64,000 bases of DNA from UBA6168 sp041163745. Its GTDB lineage: Bacteria; Bacteroidota; Bacteroidia; Chitinophagales; Saprospiraceae. Location of the stretch: NCBI GenBank assembly GCA_041163745.1, contig JBEAQU010000087.1, forward strand, positions 1-64,000, written 5' to 3'. Both the position numbers and the translations under genes were made by a program. The stretch's first letter is position 1. Each line of letters begins with the position of its first letter. Shown one piece after another: positions 54,760 to 63,498 of the stretch. Below the pieces are notes generated by a model that had not been told where the DNA came from, did no database searches, and saw nothing but the letters and a program-made list of their open reading frames with translations.

Positions 54760-54790
54760 CAAATGTAACAAAGTCCGGTTGCAAACCAAA
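54760..54790 (-). promoter_or_regulatory. Candidate promoter of the gatC-ABC ATPase unit
   Basis: On the minus strand TACATTTG (54767-54760) with TTTG (54790-54787) exactly 19 bases upstream, a near-ideal Bacteroidota -33/-7 pair. The leader to gatC would be about 145 bases. Confidence 0.5.
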
Positions 54791-55172
54791 TTGCCGCCGC
54801 AACAGCAATGGCACGGCCGGGCCAACCGCAGTCCCCCTCCCCCAGCCTTCCCTCCCCGTGGTGATCGGTCCCTGTGAAAAGGACGGAACCCACACCCCGA
54901 TCCACTTCTGTTCGGCGAGGTGAACAAAAAAATGACGATCGGCCGCCATGCAGTGCCGGAGGTTCGCGTCAAAACCCAGCTATGGGACGGTGAACAAGCA
55001 CATAAACAAAAGCCGGACGTCCTGGATGCGACAGCTTGCCCCTTCGGACAATGCATACTTCGATTCGCATTACGCCGAAGGTACCTTGCCGAACCGGCAA
55101 GATGGAATAGGTCGGGCCGACGAACGCTGGCCGGCTGAATGCACGATCAGGCATTCGGACCATATTTTTTAT

Positions 55173-55180
55173 TAATTTCG
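55173..55180 (+). promoter_or_regulatory. Weak -7 box before the deoxynucleoside kinase
   Basis: TAATTTCG, one mismatch to TAnnTTTG, 33 bases before the ATG in an AT-rich stretch. Confidence 0.3.
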
Positions 55181-55205
55181 CAACAGATCAGACAAACGAA
55201 TCACT

Positions 55206-55838
55206 ATGAATACAAACAAAATCAAATACATAGCCATTGCGGGCAATATCGGTGCCGGCAAGACCACCCTGTGTGGAAAGCTGTCCAGGCACTTCCAATG
55301 GGAACCCCATTTCGAAAGCACGGAAGACAACCCCTATCTGGAGGATTTCTATCATGACATGCAACGATGGTCCTTCAACCTGCAGATTTACTTTCTTAAC
55401 AACCGATATCAGCAGATTCTCAATATCCTTCAGGGACAGCAGACCGTGATACAAGATCGGACAATCTATGAGGATGCCTACATCTTCGCACCCAACCTCC
55501 ATGACATGGGCCTGATGTCAAAGCGGGATTTCGAGAACTATTTCAGTCTGTTCAAGACGATGTCATCCCAGATCCAGGCTCCTGACCTGTTGATTTATCT
55601 CCGTTCCAGCATCTCCACGCTCGTTTCGCACATCCAGACCAGGGGCCGTGACTACGAGGGGAGCATGAGCCTGGATTATCTAAAACGGCTCAACAACCGC
55701 TACGAGCAATGGATAGGGGATTACCGGGAAGGAAAACTGCTGGTGATCGACACCGAGGAAATGGATTTTGAAAAAAACCAGGAAGATCTCGGAAACATCG
55801 TGGAAAAAGTCCAGCGGGAATTGCACGGTCTTTTCTGA
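55206..55838 (+). CDS. Deoxynucleoside kinase
   Basis: 210 residues. P-loop IAGNIGAGKTTLCGKL, substrate-site QDRTIYEDAYIFAPNL (the DRx motif), and the lid RGRDYEGSMSLDYLKRLN. Belongs to the deoxyadenosine/deoxyguanosine kinase family and phosphorylates salvaged deoxynucleosides; which base is preferred is not clear from the sequence. Single gene with its own terminator. Confidence 0.93.
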   Translation: MNTNKIKYIAIAGNIGAGKTTLCGKLSRHFQWEPHFESTEDNPYLEDFYHDMQRWSFNLQIYFLNNRYQQILNILQGQQTVIQDRTIYEDAYIFAPNLHDMGLMSKRDFENYFSLFKTMSSQIQAPDLLIYLRSSISTLVSHIQTRGRDYEGSMSLDYLKRLNNRYEQWIGDYREGKLLVIDTEEMDFEKNQEDLGNIVEKVQRELHGLF

Positions 55839-55868
55839 AGCGGTACGTAACGCTCCCTGACCAAACAG

Positions 55869-55905
55869 AACACCGGCACGGTACAAGACCATGCCGGTGT
55901 TTTTG
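55869..55905 (+). terminator. Rho-independent terminator of the deoxynucleoside kinase
   Basis: Stem AACACCGGCA / TGCCGGTGTT with a 13-base loop, followed by a T-rich tail (TTTTTGTTT). Confidence 0.88.
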
Positions 55906-55989
55906 TTTGATACCGCTGATGACCCGAGGTATGGCTCCGGAGGCATCGCCTCCGCGAAAAGTCAGTCCACCGGGCCGGTTCGGAACAAA

Positions 55990-56718
55990 TTAGCGCTTGG
56001 AAACGGCCAGGCTGTAGATGACCAGACCGAAGCCGATCTTGTTGACCGCATCACCGATGTTGTAGATGATGTCCATGCTGGAGGGATCGAGCATGCCGCT
56101 CAACCAACCGGAACCTTCGATGGCCATGTAACCGATGGGGTAGATGGCCCAACCCACCAGAACGAACCATGCGAGCGTGCTGAACGCCTTCTGCAGGGTC
56201 GGGTCGTTGGAAGCGGATGCCAGTTTCTTGGCGGAACCCATCCATACCTCGTACAGGATACCGACATAACCGATGGTGGAGATGAAACCCCACAGCGGCG
56301 ATTGGTCACGATACAACGTTTCGCCCAGGTAGCCGGCTACCAGCATCAGCACCGAGTAGAAAATCATCTTCCACAACAGCCCGGTGGTGGCACCGAACGC
56401 CCGTAGGATCAGGAAGAACTCGACACACATCAAAGGAACCGTGAGGATCCAGTCGATGTAACGGAATTCCGTAGGAGAAGCACCGTTCTCCGCCCAGAAG
56501 TCCCGCATGTAGAAATAGTGTACCGCCGCAATGAAGGTGATCAGACCGGACACCAGCATGGAGGTACGCCATTTGCCCTCCATGTTCATCATTTCGAAAA
56601 AGAAGAACACGGAGGCCGCCATCATGGCCATCGATCCGATGAAGAAGGTGAACCCAACGTAGTCACCGGATTTCAACGTGGCCAGCAGCAATGGTTGAAA
56701 ATTGGACAAAGTTTCCAT
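55990..56718 (-). CDS. Proteorhodopsin-type light-driven proton pump
   Basis: 242 residues, seven membrane helices. Helix C reads RYIDWILTVPLMCVEFFLIL: D89, T93 and E100 correspond to the proton acceptor, Thr and proton donor (D97/T101/E108) of proteorhodopsin, i.e. the DTE outward H+ pump motif. H67 matches the proteorhodopsin His75. Spectral-tuning position 105 is M97, predicting green absorption. Helix G has D223 and the retinal lysine K227 (GDAVNKIGFG). G144 in helix E aligns with proteorhodopsin F152, the position where glycine permits a carotenoid antenna in xanthorhodopsin-like pumps. Downstream of blh by 59 bases. Residue matches were made by hand alignment. Confidence 0.95.
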   Translation of the reverse strand: METLSNFQPLLLATLKSGDYVGFTFFIGSMAMMAASVFFFFEMMNMEGKWRTSMLVSGLITFIAAVHYFYMRDFWAENGASPTEFRYIDWILTVPLMCVEFFLILRAFGATTGLLWKMIFYSVLMLVAGYLGETLYRDQSPLWGFISTIGYVGILYEVWMGSAKKLASASNDPTLQKAFSTLAWFVLVGWAIYPIGYMAIEGSGWLSGMLDPSSMDIIYNIGDAVNKIGFGLVIYSLAVSKR

Positions 56719-56777
56719 AAAACATCTGTTTATTATGTAAGTGAATGTTTACTGATTGCGGATCCGCATGCCGTCTT

Positions 56778-57743
56778 TCATCCGGAAGTACCTCCCTGTG
56801 CCGTAGGGCAAGCCCGGCGGTACAGGAATTCCATAAGCACCGTATGAGGGACCGTCACGATGGCGATGAAGATGAACAGGGTTCCGAGGTTCTGTCCCTT
56901 GTCCAAAGTGGACCCGAGAAAAAGGTACAGCAAGCCGAGACCGACGAAAGCCAGCAGCGAGAAAGGAAGCACCTGCCGACCGTAACGGCCGAATCCGTAA
57001 TTGGGCTCCCACTGGCAGAGCGCCTCGACCTGGTCGATGACCGATCCGGCCGAGTGCCAGAAGAAAAAGTAGACGGCGAAACCGAGCAGCAAGGGAGTCG
57101 TCAGGAAAAGCGCCATGAGCAAAAGGAACGAAACAAGCTCCTGCAGCAGGCGACGTGCCGGCCATCGGTTGCGCCAGGCCGCCGTGCACAACCATACCAG
57201 GTTAGCCGACGCCAGCCCCATGACCACCCTGTCCCGAAACAAGGGGCCGAGCGAATATTCAACACCTGTTATCTCGGACACGATGACCGAGGCTTCCTGC
57301 CAGTGAAACAACACCGGAACGATAATCACCGCAGCGCCCCATGTCAGATAAGTGAAGACGGCATCCCAGCGGCGCACGAAGGGCAGGGTGCTGAAATTGG
57401 ACTGCCCGAAATGATAGGCCGACATCAACAGGAAGAGAAGCAAGGCAAGGGAGGGCATCCACCACCACAACAGAAGATACGAGGCGCCCGCAAGCAGGTA
57501 ACCAATGTAGAAACCAGGCATCCCGATGACAAACCTGCCGGCGGCGGCCATGTGCCTGAATAGGATATGATCGGTCGCCCCGTGCGGTATTCCCCCCAAT
57601 ATCATGGACCATGCGACAATCGCAGCAGCTTGTCCGGGCAGCGGCTCCGAACGGAGCAAGGACAAGGTCCCCACCGAGAAGGTAACCAAGTAGGCTACGT
57701 TCCTGACCCAGAACCGCGACTCCCTGACATTGTCTTGCCGCAT
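56778..57743 (-). CDS. blh: Beta-carotene 15,15'-dioxygenase (Brp/Blh family)
   Basis: 321 residues, polytopic membrane protein. The four family histidine motifs are visible: GGIPHGATDH (H54, H59), SAYHFGQSN (H111), FFFWHSAGS (H230) and VTVPHTVLME (H300); these bind iron. It cleaves beta-carotene to two retinal molecules, supplying the chromophore for the rhodopsin encoded next. Beta-carotene synthesis genes are not in the window. First gene of the two-gene unit. Confidence 0.95.
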   Translation of the reverse strand: MRQDNVRESRFWVRNVAYLVTFSVGTLSLLRSEPLPGQAAAIVAWSMILGGIPHGATDHILFRHMAAAGRFVIGMPGFYIGYLLAGASYLLLWWWMPSLALLLFLLMSAYHFGQSNFSTLPFVRRWDAVFTYLTWGAAVIIVPVLFHWQEASVIVSEITGVEYSLGPLFRDRVVMGLASANLVWLCTAAWRNRWPARRLLQELVSFLLLMALFLTTPLLLGFAVYFFFWHSAGSVIDQVEALCQWEPNYGFGRYGRQVLPFSLLAFVGLGLLYLFLGSTLDKGQNLGTLFIFIAIVTVPHTVLMEFLYRRACPTAQGGTSG

Positions 57744-57767
57744 ACACTCCGAATTGATTGAATCTGC

Positions 57768-57789
57768 AACAGCCGTGATTCAGGCTGTT
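57768..57789 (-). promoter_or_regulatory. Hairpin in the blh leader
   Basis: Perfect 7-bp stem AACAGCC / GGCTGTT with an 8-base loop, between the candidate promoter and the blh ATG (24 bases from the start codon). Possible RNA-level or operator function; no T-run, so not a terminator. Confidence 0.4.
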
Positions 57790-57797
57790 TAACTTTT

Positions 57798-57826
57798 TCA
57801 AGATAAATGTAAGGAATGTATTACAA
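57798..57826 (-). promoter_or_regulatory. Candidate promoter of the blh-rhodopsin operon
   Basis: On the minus strand TTG (57826-57824), 18 bases, then TATCTTGA (57805-57798). The -7 box has two mismatches to TAnnTTTG. It lies 55 bases before the blh ATG. Confidence 0.35.
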
Positions 57827-58361
57827 TCGACCGAATATTTTGTTTGAATCTTGTGGGGTGTTCAATAAATTATTTTGGCCAGTATGAATTACCAAACATC
57901 CGATACAAATCAAAAGATAGTTATTTAGACGTATAAAAACCTGATTTTCATTTTTTTACTTAGTTTTTTCCAAGAATCTGATCTTTTTGTCTTCTTTCAA
58001 TATTTTTTAAAAATTTTATCGTCCCTGGTCCGAAGGATACCTGCAAGCTTGCCAGCACAAGGCTTCCACGGGATTGTATGCAAAGGTGACAATCCTTTCA
58101 TACTTGAACAAGGTGGCCAGGGGGCAGCGGCAGGCGGCGCAGAATAGGGAAGTGACCGGAAGGTTTCGAGGAAGAAATACAAAGGAAGCGGTGGTACGGC
58201 CTGGCGCAACGGCACGAGGCGGGTGACATCCGGCTACAGGAACAAGGCACCAGGCACGTTCCCATCGACGAGCGGATGACCGACGAACAACGCGTGCTAC
58301 CCCGACCATACGGACCGAGGCAGCCCGATGGAAGGGGGAAAGGCGAAGTATGGTGCTGGTG

Positions 58362-60152
58362 TCAGTCCAGCTTGAGCACGTCGAGGAATGCCTTCTGCGG
58401 CACTTCCACGGAACCGATCTGCCGCATCTTCTTCTTACCCTTCTTTTGTTTTTCCAACAGTTTGCGTTTCCGGGAGATATCCCCGCCGTAACATTTGGCG
58501 GTGACATCCTTGCGCAGGGCGGAAATGGTTTCCCGCGCGATGATCTTGGCACCGATGGCGGCCTGAATGGCGATGACGAACTGTTGCCTGGGTAAAAGTT
58601 CCTTGAGCTTCTCACAGATACGGCGTCCGAACACCGTCGCTTTCTCACGGTGGACCAATGCGGAGAGGGCGTCCACGCTTTCGGAATTGAGTTTGATGTC
58701 CACCCGGACCAGATCCGATTCCCGATAGCCCACCGGATGATAATCGAAGGAGGCATAGCCGCGGGAAATCGACTTCAGGCGGTCGTAGAAATCAAAGACG
58801 ATTTCACCGAGCGGCAGTTCGAAGGTCATTTCCACCCGGGAGGGGGTGAGGTAGGTCTGGTTCTTGAAGATTCCCCTTTTCTCCAGGCAGAGCGTCATGA
58901 TGGCACCAATGTACTCCGGTTTGGTGATGATCTGCGCGTTGATGAAGGGCTCCTCCACATAGTCCAGGTTCGTGGGGTCCGGGAAATCGGCCGGCGTACG
59001 CAGGAAGATTTCCTCCCCTTTGGTGGTATGGGCGATGTAGGACACGTTCGGGACGGTCGTGATGACCTCCATGTCGAATTCCCTGGACAGCCGTTCCTGG
59101 ATGATCTCCAGGTGCAGCATCCCGAGGAAGCCGCAGCGGAACCCGAAACCGAGGGCGGCGGAACTTTCCGGCTCGAAGGTCAGGGAACTGTCGTTGAGCT
59201 GAAGCTTCTCGAGGCTGTCCCGCAGGTCTTCGAAATCTTCGTTCTCAATAGGATAGATCCCGGCGAAGACCATGGGTTTCACGTCCTCGAACCCGCGGAT
59301 GGCCTCCCGGCAGGGGGTCTCCACATGGGTGATCGTATCCCCGACCTTGATTTCCTTGGATACCTTGATACCGGTGATGATATAGCCGACATCTCCCGTC
59401 TGCATGACCGGCCGGGGAATCATGTCCATCTGGAGGATTCCCACCTCGTCCGCCTCGTATTCTTTCCCGGTGTAATAGAAGCGGACCTTGTCCCCTTTGC
59501 GAAGCGTTCCGTTGACGATCTTGTAGTAGGCGATGACTCCTCGGAAAGGATTGAAGACGGAGTCGAAGATCAGGGCTTGCAAGGGAGCCTGCGGGTTGCC
59601 CTTCGGAGCCGGAATCCGTTCCACGATGGCTGTGAGCAAAGCCGGCACCCCTTCCCCTGTCTTTCCGCTTGTCATGACCACATCCTCGAGCCGGCATCCT
59701 GTGAGATCGACGATCTGTTCGATGGTCTCGTCAATCATCGCGTTCGGCATGTCGATCTTATTGACGACCGGAATGATCGTCAGGTCGTGTTCAATGGCCA
59801 GATACAAGTTGGATATGGTCTGCGCCTGGATTCCCTGGGTGGCATCCACCAGCAGCAAGGCCCCTTCGCAGGCAGCGATGGAGCGGCTCACTTCATAGGA
59901 AAAATCCACATGGCCAGGCGTATCGATGAGATTCAGGGTGAAGCGCTGCCCGTCGGTGTGATGGTAGTACATCTGGATGGCGTGGCTCTTGATGGTGATG
60001 CCCCGCTCCCGTTCCAGGTCCATGCTGTCGAGGGCCTGGTCCTTCATGTCGCGAAGGGAAATGGTCTGGGTGACTTCCAGCAACCGGTCGGACAAGGTGC
60101 TCTTGCCGTGGTCGATATGTGCGATGACGCAGAAATTACGGATTTTTTCCAT
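58362..60152 (-). CDS. lepA: Elongation factor 4 (LepA)
   Basis: 596 residues, standard length. GTPase motifs IAHIDHGKSTLSDRLLE (G1), ERERGITIKSHAI (switch I), DTPGHVDFSYEVSRS (G3) and VVNKIDMPNA (G4). The LepA-specific C-terminal domain is intact (AKCYGGDISRKRKLLEKQK then KKMRQIGSVEVPQKAFL). A ribosomal translocase-like GTPase that can back-translocate stalled ribosomes. Single gene. Confidence 0.97.
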   Translation of the reverse strand: MEKIRNFCVIAHIDHGKSTLSDRLLEVTQTISLRDMKDQALDSMDLERERGITIKSHAIQMYYHHTDGQRFTLNLIDTPGHVDFSYEVSRSIAACEGALLLVDATQGIQAQTISNLYLAIEHDLTIIPVVNKIDMPNAMIDETIEQIVDLTGCRLEDVVMTSGKTGEGVPALLTAIVERIPAPKGNPQAPLQALIFDSVFNPFRGVIAYYKIVNGTLRKGDKVRFYYTGKEYEADEVGILQMDMIPRPVMQTGDVGYIITGIKVSKEIKVGDTITHVETPCREAIRGFEDVKPMVFAGIYPIENEDFEDLRDSLEKLQLNDSSLTFEPESSAALGFGFRCGFLGMLHLEIIQERLSREFDMEVITTVPNVSYIAHTTKGEEIFLRTPADFPDPTNLDYVEEPFINAQIITKPEYIGAIMTLCLEKRGIFKNQTYLTPSRVEMTFELPLGEIVFDFYDRLKSISRGYASFDYHPVGYRESDLVRVDIKLNSESVDALSALVHREKATVFGRRICEKLKELLPRQQFVIAIQAAIGAKIIARETISALRKDVTAKCYGGDISRKRKLLEKQKKGKKKMRQIGSVEVPQKAFLDVLKLD

Positions 60153-60321
60153 GGATGGCGGTGGTGCTTTGGATACCGGAGCGCTTCGCTTGTCCCGGTT
60201 GCCGGCCGACGGGGACTTACCTGCCGGCGGACTGGATTTCCAAGCCGCGAATATACGTGATTTTGTATGTAGTTATGGTGACGTGCCGCGAATTACCCGA
60301 CATGACGAAGGCATCATCCCG

Positions 60322-62361
60322 TTAGGTCTCCGGGTACTCCGCCCGAACATGATGGATACTGCGCAACATCTGACGGAACACCCGTCTGCATTTTTCCAAG
60401 TCTTCGACCGTAATGCGGGATTCGGCAAGCTGCCCCCCTTCCAGCTTCTCCCGGATGACCTTGTCCACCAGCTCGTCGACCACCTGTCCGGATGGATCCT
60501 TCAGGCTCCGGGCCGTCGCCTCCAGGGTGTCGGCCAACATCACGAGCGTCTCGCATTTCGTCTGCGGCAAAGGCCCCGGATAGGAGAATTCGGCCGGGAT
60601 TTCCGTTTCATCCGGATGCTCCCGCAACCAGTGCCGGTAAAAGTAGGAGACCTGACCGGTGCCGTGGTGGGTGGCGATGAACCTGGTGATGACCTTGGGC
60701 AAACTGTGCTTCCGGCCCAGCTGCAGCCCTTCCGCCACATGCGACATGATGACGGCGGCGCTTTCCGTCGGCGTGAGGTCTTCGTGGGGACTCCGGAAAG
60801 GTTGGTTCTCCATGAAATATTCCGGGTGGCTAAGCTTCCCGATGTCATGGTAAAGTGCTCCGGTGCGGACGAGCAACGGATTGGCGCCGATCTCTATGGC
60901 AGCCGCCTCCGCCAGGTTTCCGACCTGCAGGGAATGCTGGAAGGTACCCGGAGCCTTCATCGCCAACTCCCGCAACAAGGGACGGTTCATGTCGGCCAGT
61001 TCCACCAGCGATATCGCGGAGGTAAAGCCGAATACCCTCTCCATCAAAGGAATGAGCGGAAAGGCCATCAGGGTCAGCAACCCGTTCCCCACCAACCAGC
61101 CCATTACACGCCAGTCCATATCCGACAGGTCGTTGCCTTCCGCCAAGGACAAACCGAACAGCGAAACCGCATATGCGAGGAAGATATACAGCATGGAACG
61201 GAAGAACACGCTCCAATCCCGCGCATCTGCAATCGTCAGCACAGCCACCACCCCTGCCACCAACTGGGTGAACAAAAACGGGAATCCCTCCGTGTTGATC
61301 ATGGAGACGATCAGGATGACGACCACATGGGTGAAAAATGCCAATCGGTAGGTGAAGAAGTGCCGTATGACGATCGGTGCGATACAGTAGGGAATCAGGT
61401 AGCCGCTGAGCCCCACCTCCTGCCGAAGCAACACACTCAGATAACTGAAAACCAGTAACCAAAGGAGTACGAACAGCAGATACCGGCTGTTCTGCAGTAT
61501 TTCCCGGCGGTAGGCGCCCAGGTACATCATGAAAGTGCCCAACAAAAGCGTCAGCAGCATCACATACCCCAGGAACACCTGGGCGGCCGGCCTTTCATCC
61601 CCCAGCATCCGATATGCCTTTTCATAGCTCGCCAACACATCGAAGGTCTCTTCTGATACGACACCCTGCTCCCGGATGAGCAGTGTACCTTCCCGGACGA
61701 TCCCTTTCGTTGCCGTCACATCGGCAGCGGCGGCCTGCCGGAGTTTTTCCGTCCACACCGTGTCGTAGGACAGGTTCGGCGCAAGTGCGGATGACCAGAC
61801 CTGGAGACAAGGTGCCGAAGGGCCGCCCATTCCCATGGTACGCAACGAATCGACCAGACTGCGGCGGGCTTGCTCCAGGTCCAGCAGATCGGACGTGGGC
61901 AGGATGGACAAACGGTTTCCCCGGACCACCTGGATCAGCTCGGGCCGACCAGTTTCCGCCGGCAGGATACCACGCCCGAATAGGGAAGACACGACCCCGC
62001 CGCCATAGGACAGGCAGCCGGAATCCGCCTCCCGTACGCCACGGTCGGCCATTCGTTCCCGAACAGACGCCACCCGACGCGATCCCGACAGCGTATCGAG
62101 ACGATACACCGGCGGAAGACCCGATGCCGCTTCCAATTTGTCCGCCCGGAATTCCTCCCCGCTCTTGTAAATGGGAAAGTCGAATGCCGCAACAAGGTCG
62201 CCATATGGCCAGGTCTGCCCCAACCGATATTCGTATCCGAAATGCGCACGGCCCGGAAACAGGATGCTGATGAACAGGATTGTTCCCAAGATGGCCAGCG
62301 TGTTTACGATGCGCTGGCCCTGACCACCGACAAGCCATTCCGGTACATTCGTATTTTTCAT
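60322..62361 (-). CDS. PgpH-type 7TM-HD cyclic-di-AMP phosphodiesterase
   Basis: 679 residues. A short N-terminal helix, an extracytoplasmic 7TMR-HDED domain (about 50-270), seven membrane helices (about 270-450) and a C-terminal HD domain. HD-domain metal ligands: FQHSLQVGNLAE, the HD pair of LYHDIGKLSHPEYF (H505-D506), IMSHVAEG, FIATHHGTG and LVMLADTLEATA. The PgpH family hydrolyses cyclic-di-AMP. The c-di-AMP function is known for the family and inferred here. Starts 9 bases after the glycosyltransferase stop and is cotranscribed with it. Confidence 0.92.
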   Translation of the reverse strand: MKNTNVPEWLVGGQGQRIVNTLAILGTILFISILFPGRAHFGYEYRLGQTWPYGDLVAAFDFPIYKSGEEFRADKLEAASGLPPVYRLDTLSGSRRVASVRERMADRGVREADSGCLSYGGGVVSSLFGRGILPAETGRPELIQVVRGNRLSILPTSDLLDLEQARRSLVDSLRTMGMGGPSAPCLQVWSSALAPNLSYDTVWTEKLRQAAAADVTATKGIVREGTLLIREQGVVSEETFDVLASYEKAYRMLGDERPAAQVFLGYVMLLTLLLGTFMMYLGAYRREILQNSRYLLFVLLWLLVFSYLSVLLRQEVGLSGYLIPYCIAPIVIRHFFTYRLAFFTHVVVILIVSMINTEGFPFLFTQLVAGVVAVLTIADARDWSVFFRSMLYIFLAYAVSLFGLSLAEGNDLSDMDWRVMGWLVGNGLLTLMAFPLIPLMERVFGFTSAISLVELADMNRPLLRELAMKAPGTFQHSLQVGNLAEAAAIEIGANPLLVRTGALYHDIGKLSHPEYFMENQPFRSPHEDLTPTESAAVIMSHVAEGLQLGRKHSLPKVITRFIATHHGTGQVSYFYRHWLREHPDETEIPAEFSYPGPLPQTKCETLVMLADTLEATARSLKDPSGQVVDELVDKVIREKLEGGQLAESRITVEDLEKCRRVFRQMLRSIHHVRAEYPET

Positions 62362-62370
62362 CCGATTGCG

Positions 62371-63498
62371 CTATGTTGAACCGAACGGTCGAACCGCTTC
62401 ATATACCTCGAGGACCCGCTCCGACATCTTTTCCGTAGAAAATTCGGACAGGTCCCTTATCGCCTGTGCGCTCAGCCGCTCACGGAGATCGGCATCGTCC
62501 AGCAAAAGCCGTACGGCCCCGGCCAACGCCGCCTCATCCCCCACCGGCGCCACCCATCCGTTACGACCATGCCGAACAACGGCCGTTATCCCCCCCGCAT
62601 CGGTGGTCACCACCGGCAAGCGGCTTGCAAAAGCCTCCAACAGGACACTCCCCATCCCCTCCATCCGACTCGTGAACAAAAACAGGTCCGACCCGGCCAT
62701 GATCTTCGGCACATCCCGCCGGAATCCCAACAGCCATACCGTGTCAGCCAGACCTGTGGACTCGATCAGCAGCCGCAGCTGCGCTCCTTCCCCCGCATCC
62801 GCTCCCGCGACCACCCAGGCCATGGACCTGCTCTCCTGCCGAAATCGGGCCGCCACGCGCAGAAAGGTCGGCAGGTCCTTGTGTCCGGCCAATGCAGCGG
62901 CGTTCAGTACCACCACCGTGTCGGGACCCACCCCCAGCTGCTTGCGCAACCAGGCCCTCGCCGCCTGCCGTGCCGCAGGGTCCCGCCAAGGTTCGAAGAC
63001 CCGCCTGTCCACCCCGCTGGGTATCACGCTCATCTGCCGCGACACCGTCCGCCCCAACACGGTGGCAATGGCCTCCGTGAGGCAGATGTAGTGGTCCGTC
63101 GCCGGATGCCGATACTTCCATCGGGACAACATATGTCGTCCAACCGGAAAATCCACCCTTCGATGCACGACCAGCCTGCTCCGACATCCCAACATCCGGG
63201 CCAGCCACCCCATGGTGTGTGCACGGGAATCATGCGCATGCATCACATCCACCTCCAGTCGCTGACACAGTTTCTTTATCTGCCAAGCCGCACAAACAAC
63301 GTTTCTCCTTCGCCCTGATGTGTGTACCGGCATTCCCAAACCCTCCACCGCCCGCACAATCGGCGCCCCCTTCACCCCATACAACCATTGAGTCACCCCC
63401 GAGGAGCGCAGGGCTTCCATGAGATGGCAAACCTGTTGCTCTCCTCCCCGCCAAGTGACGGCAGCCGACAAATGCAACACCTTCACAGTCCGATCCAT
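62371..63498 (-). CDS. GT4-family glycosyltransferase
   Basis: 375 residues, GT-B fold. N-terminal acceptor domain with VLHLSAAVTWRGGEQQVCHL and VDVMHAHDSRAHTMG; C-terminal donor domain with VIPSGVDRRVFEPW, VWLLGFRRDVPKIM, and SRMEGMGSVLLEAFASRLPV holding the conserved EX7E-type pattern. Cytoplasmic sugar transfer, probably to a cell-surface glycan or lipid; acceptor unknown. First gene of a two-gene unit with the PgpH homologue. Confidence 0.92.
   Translation of the reverse strand: MDRTVKVLHLSAAVTWRGGEQQVCHLMEALRSSGVTQWLYGVKGAPIVRAVEGLGMPVHTSGRRRNVVCAAWQIKKLCQRLEVDVMHAHDSRAHTMGWLARMLGCRSRLVVHRRVDFPVGRHMLSRWKYRHPATDHYICLTEAIATVLGRTVSRQMSVIPSGVDRRVFEPWRDPAARQAARAWLRKQLGVGPDTVVVLNAAALAGHKDLPTFLRVAARFRQESRSMAWVVAGADAGEGAQLRLLIESTGLADTVWLLGFRRDVPKIMAGSDLFLFTSRMEGMGSVLLEAFASRLPVVTTDAGGITAVVRHGRNGWVAPVGDEAALAGAVRLLLDDADLRERLSAQAIRDLSEFSTEKMSERVLEVYEAVRPFGST

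Larger units (their letters stand above)
54609..55205. other. Divergent intergenic region gatC / deoxynucleoside kinase
   Basis: About 600 bases without a supported gene. It holds a strong minus-strand promoter candidate (54760-54790) and a weak plus-strand one (55173-55180). No structured RNA recognised. Confidence 0.55.
57744..58361. other. Upstream region of the blh-rhodopsin operon
   Basis: The part from about 57790 to 58020 is conspicuously AT-rich with several T-runs, against a GC-rich background. It holds a promoter candidate (57798-57826) and a leader hairpin (57768-57789). 58020-58361 is GC-rich with no supported gene; it lies downstream of the lepA stop. Confidence 0.55.

Noticed and set aside
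54599..54949. A 116-codon minus-strand frame upstream of gatC
   Set aside because: No family features; it runs across the best promoter candidate and overlaps gatC in another frame.
55935..55955. GGAGGC-ATC-GCCTCC hairpin downstream of the rhodopsin gene as its terminator
   Set aside because: The stem has a 3-base loop and no T-run on the minus strand, so it does not meet terminator criteria.
58650..60260. A 536-codon plus-strand frame
   Set aside because: Antisense to lepA, whose GTPase and C-terminal motifs are complete.
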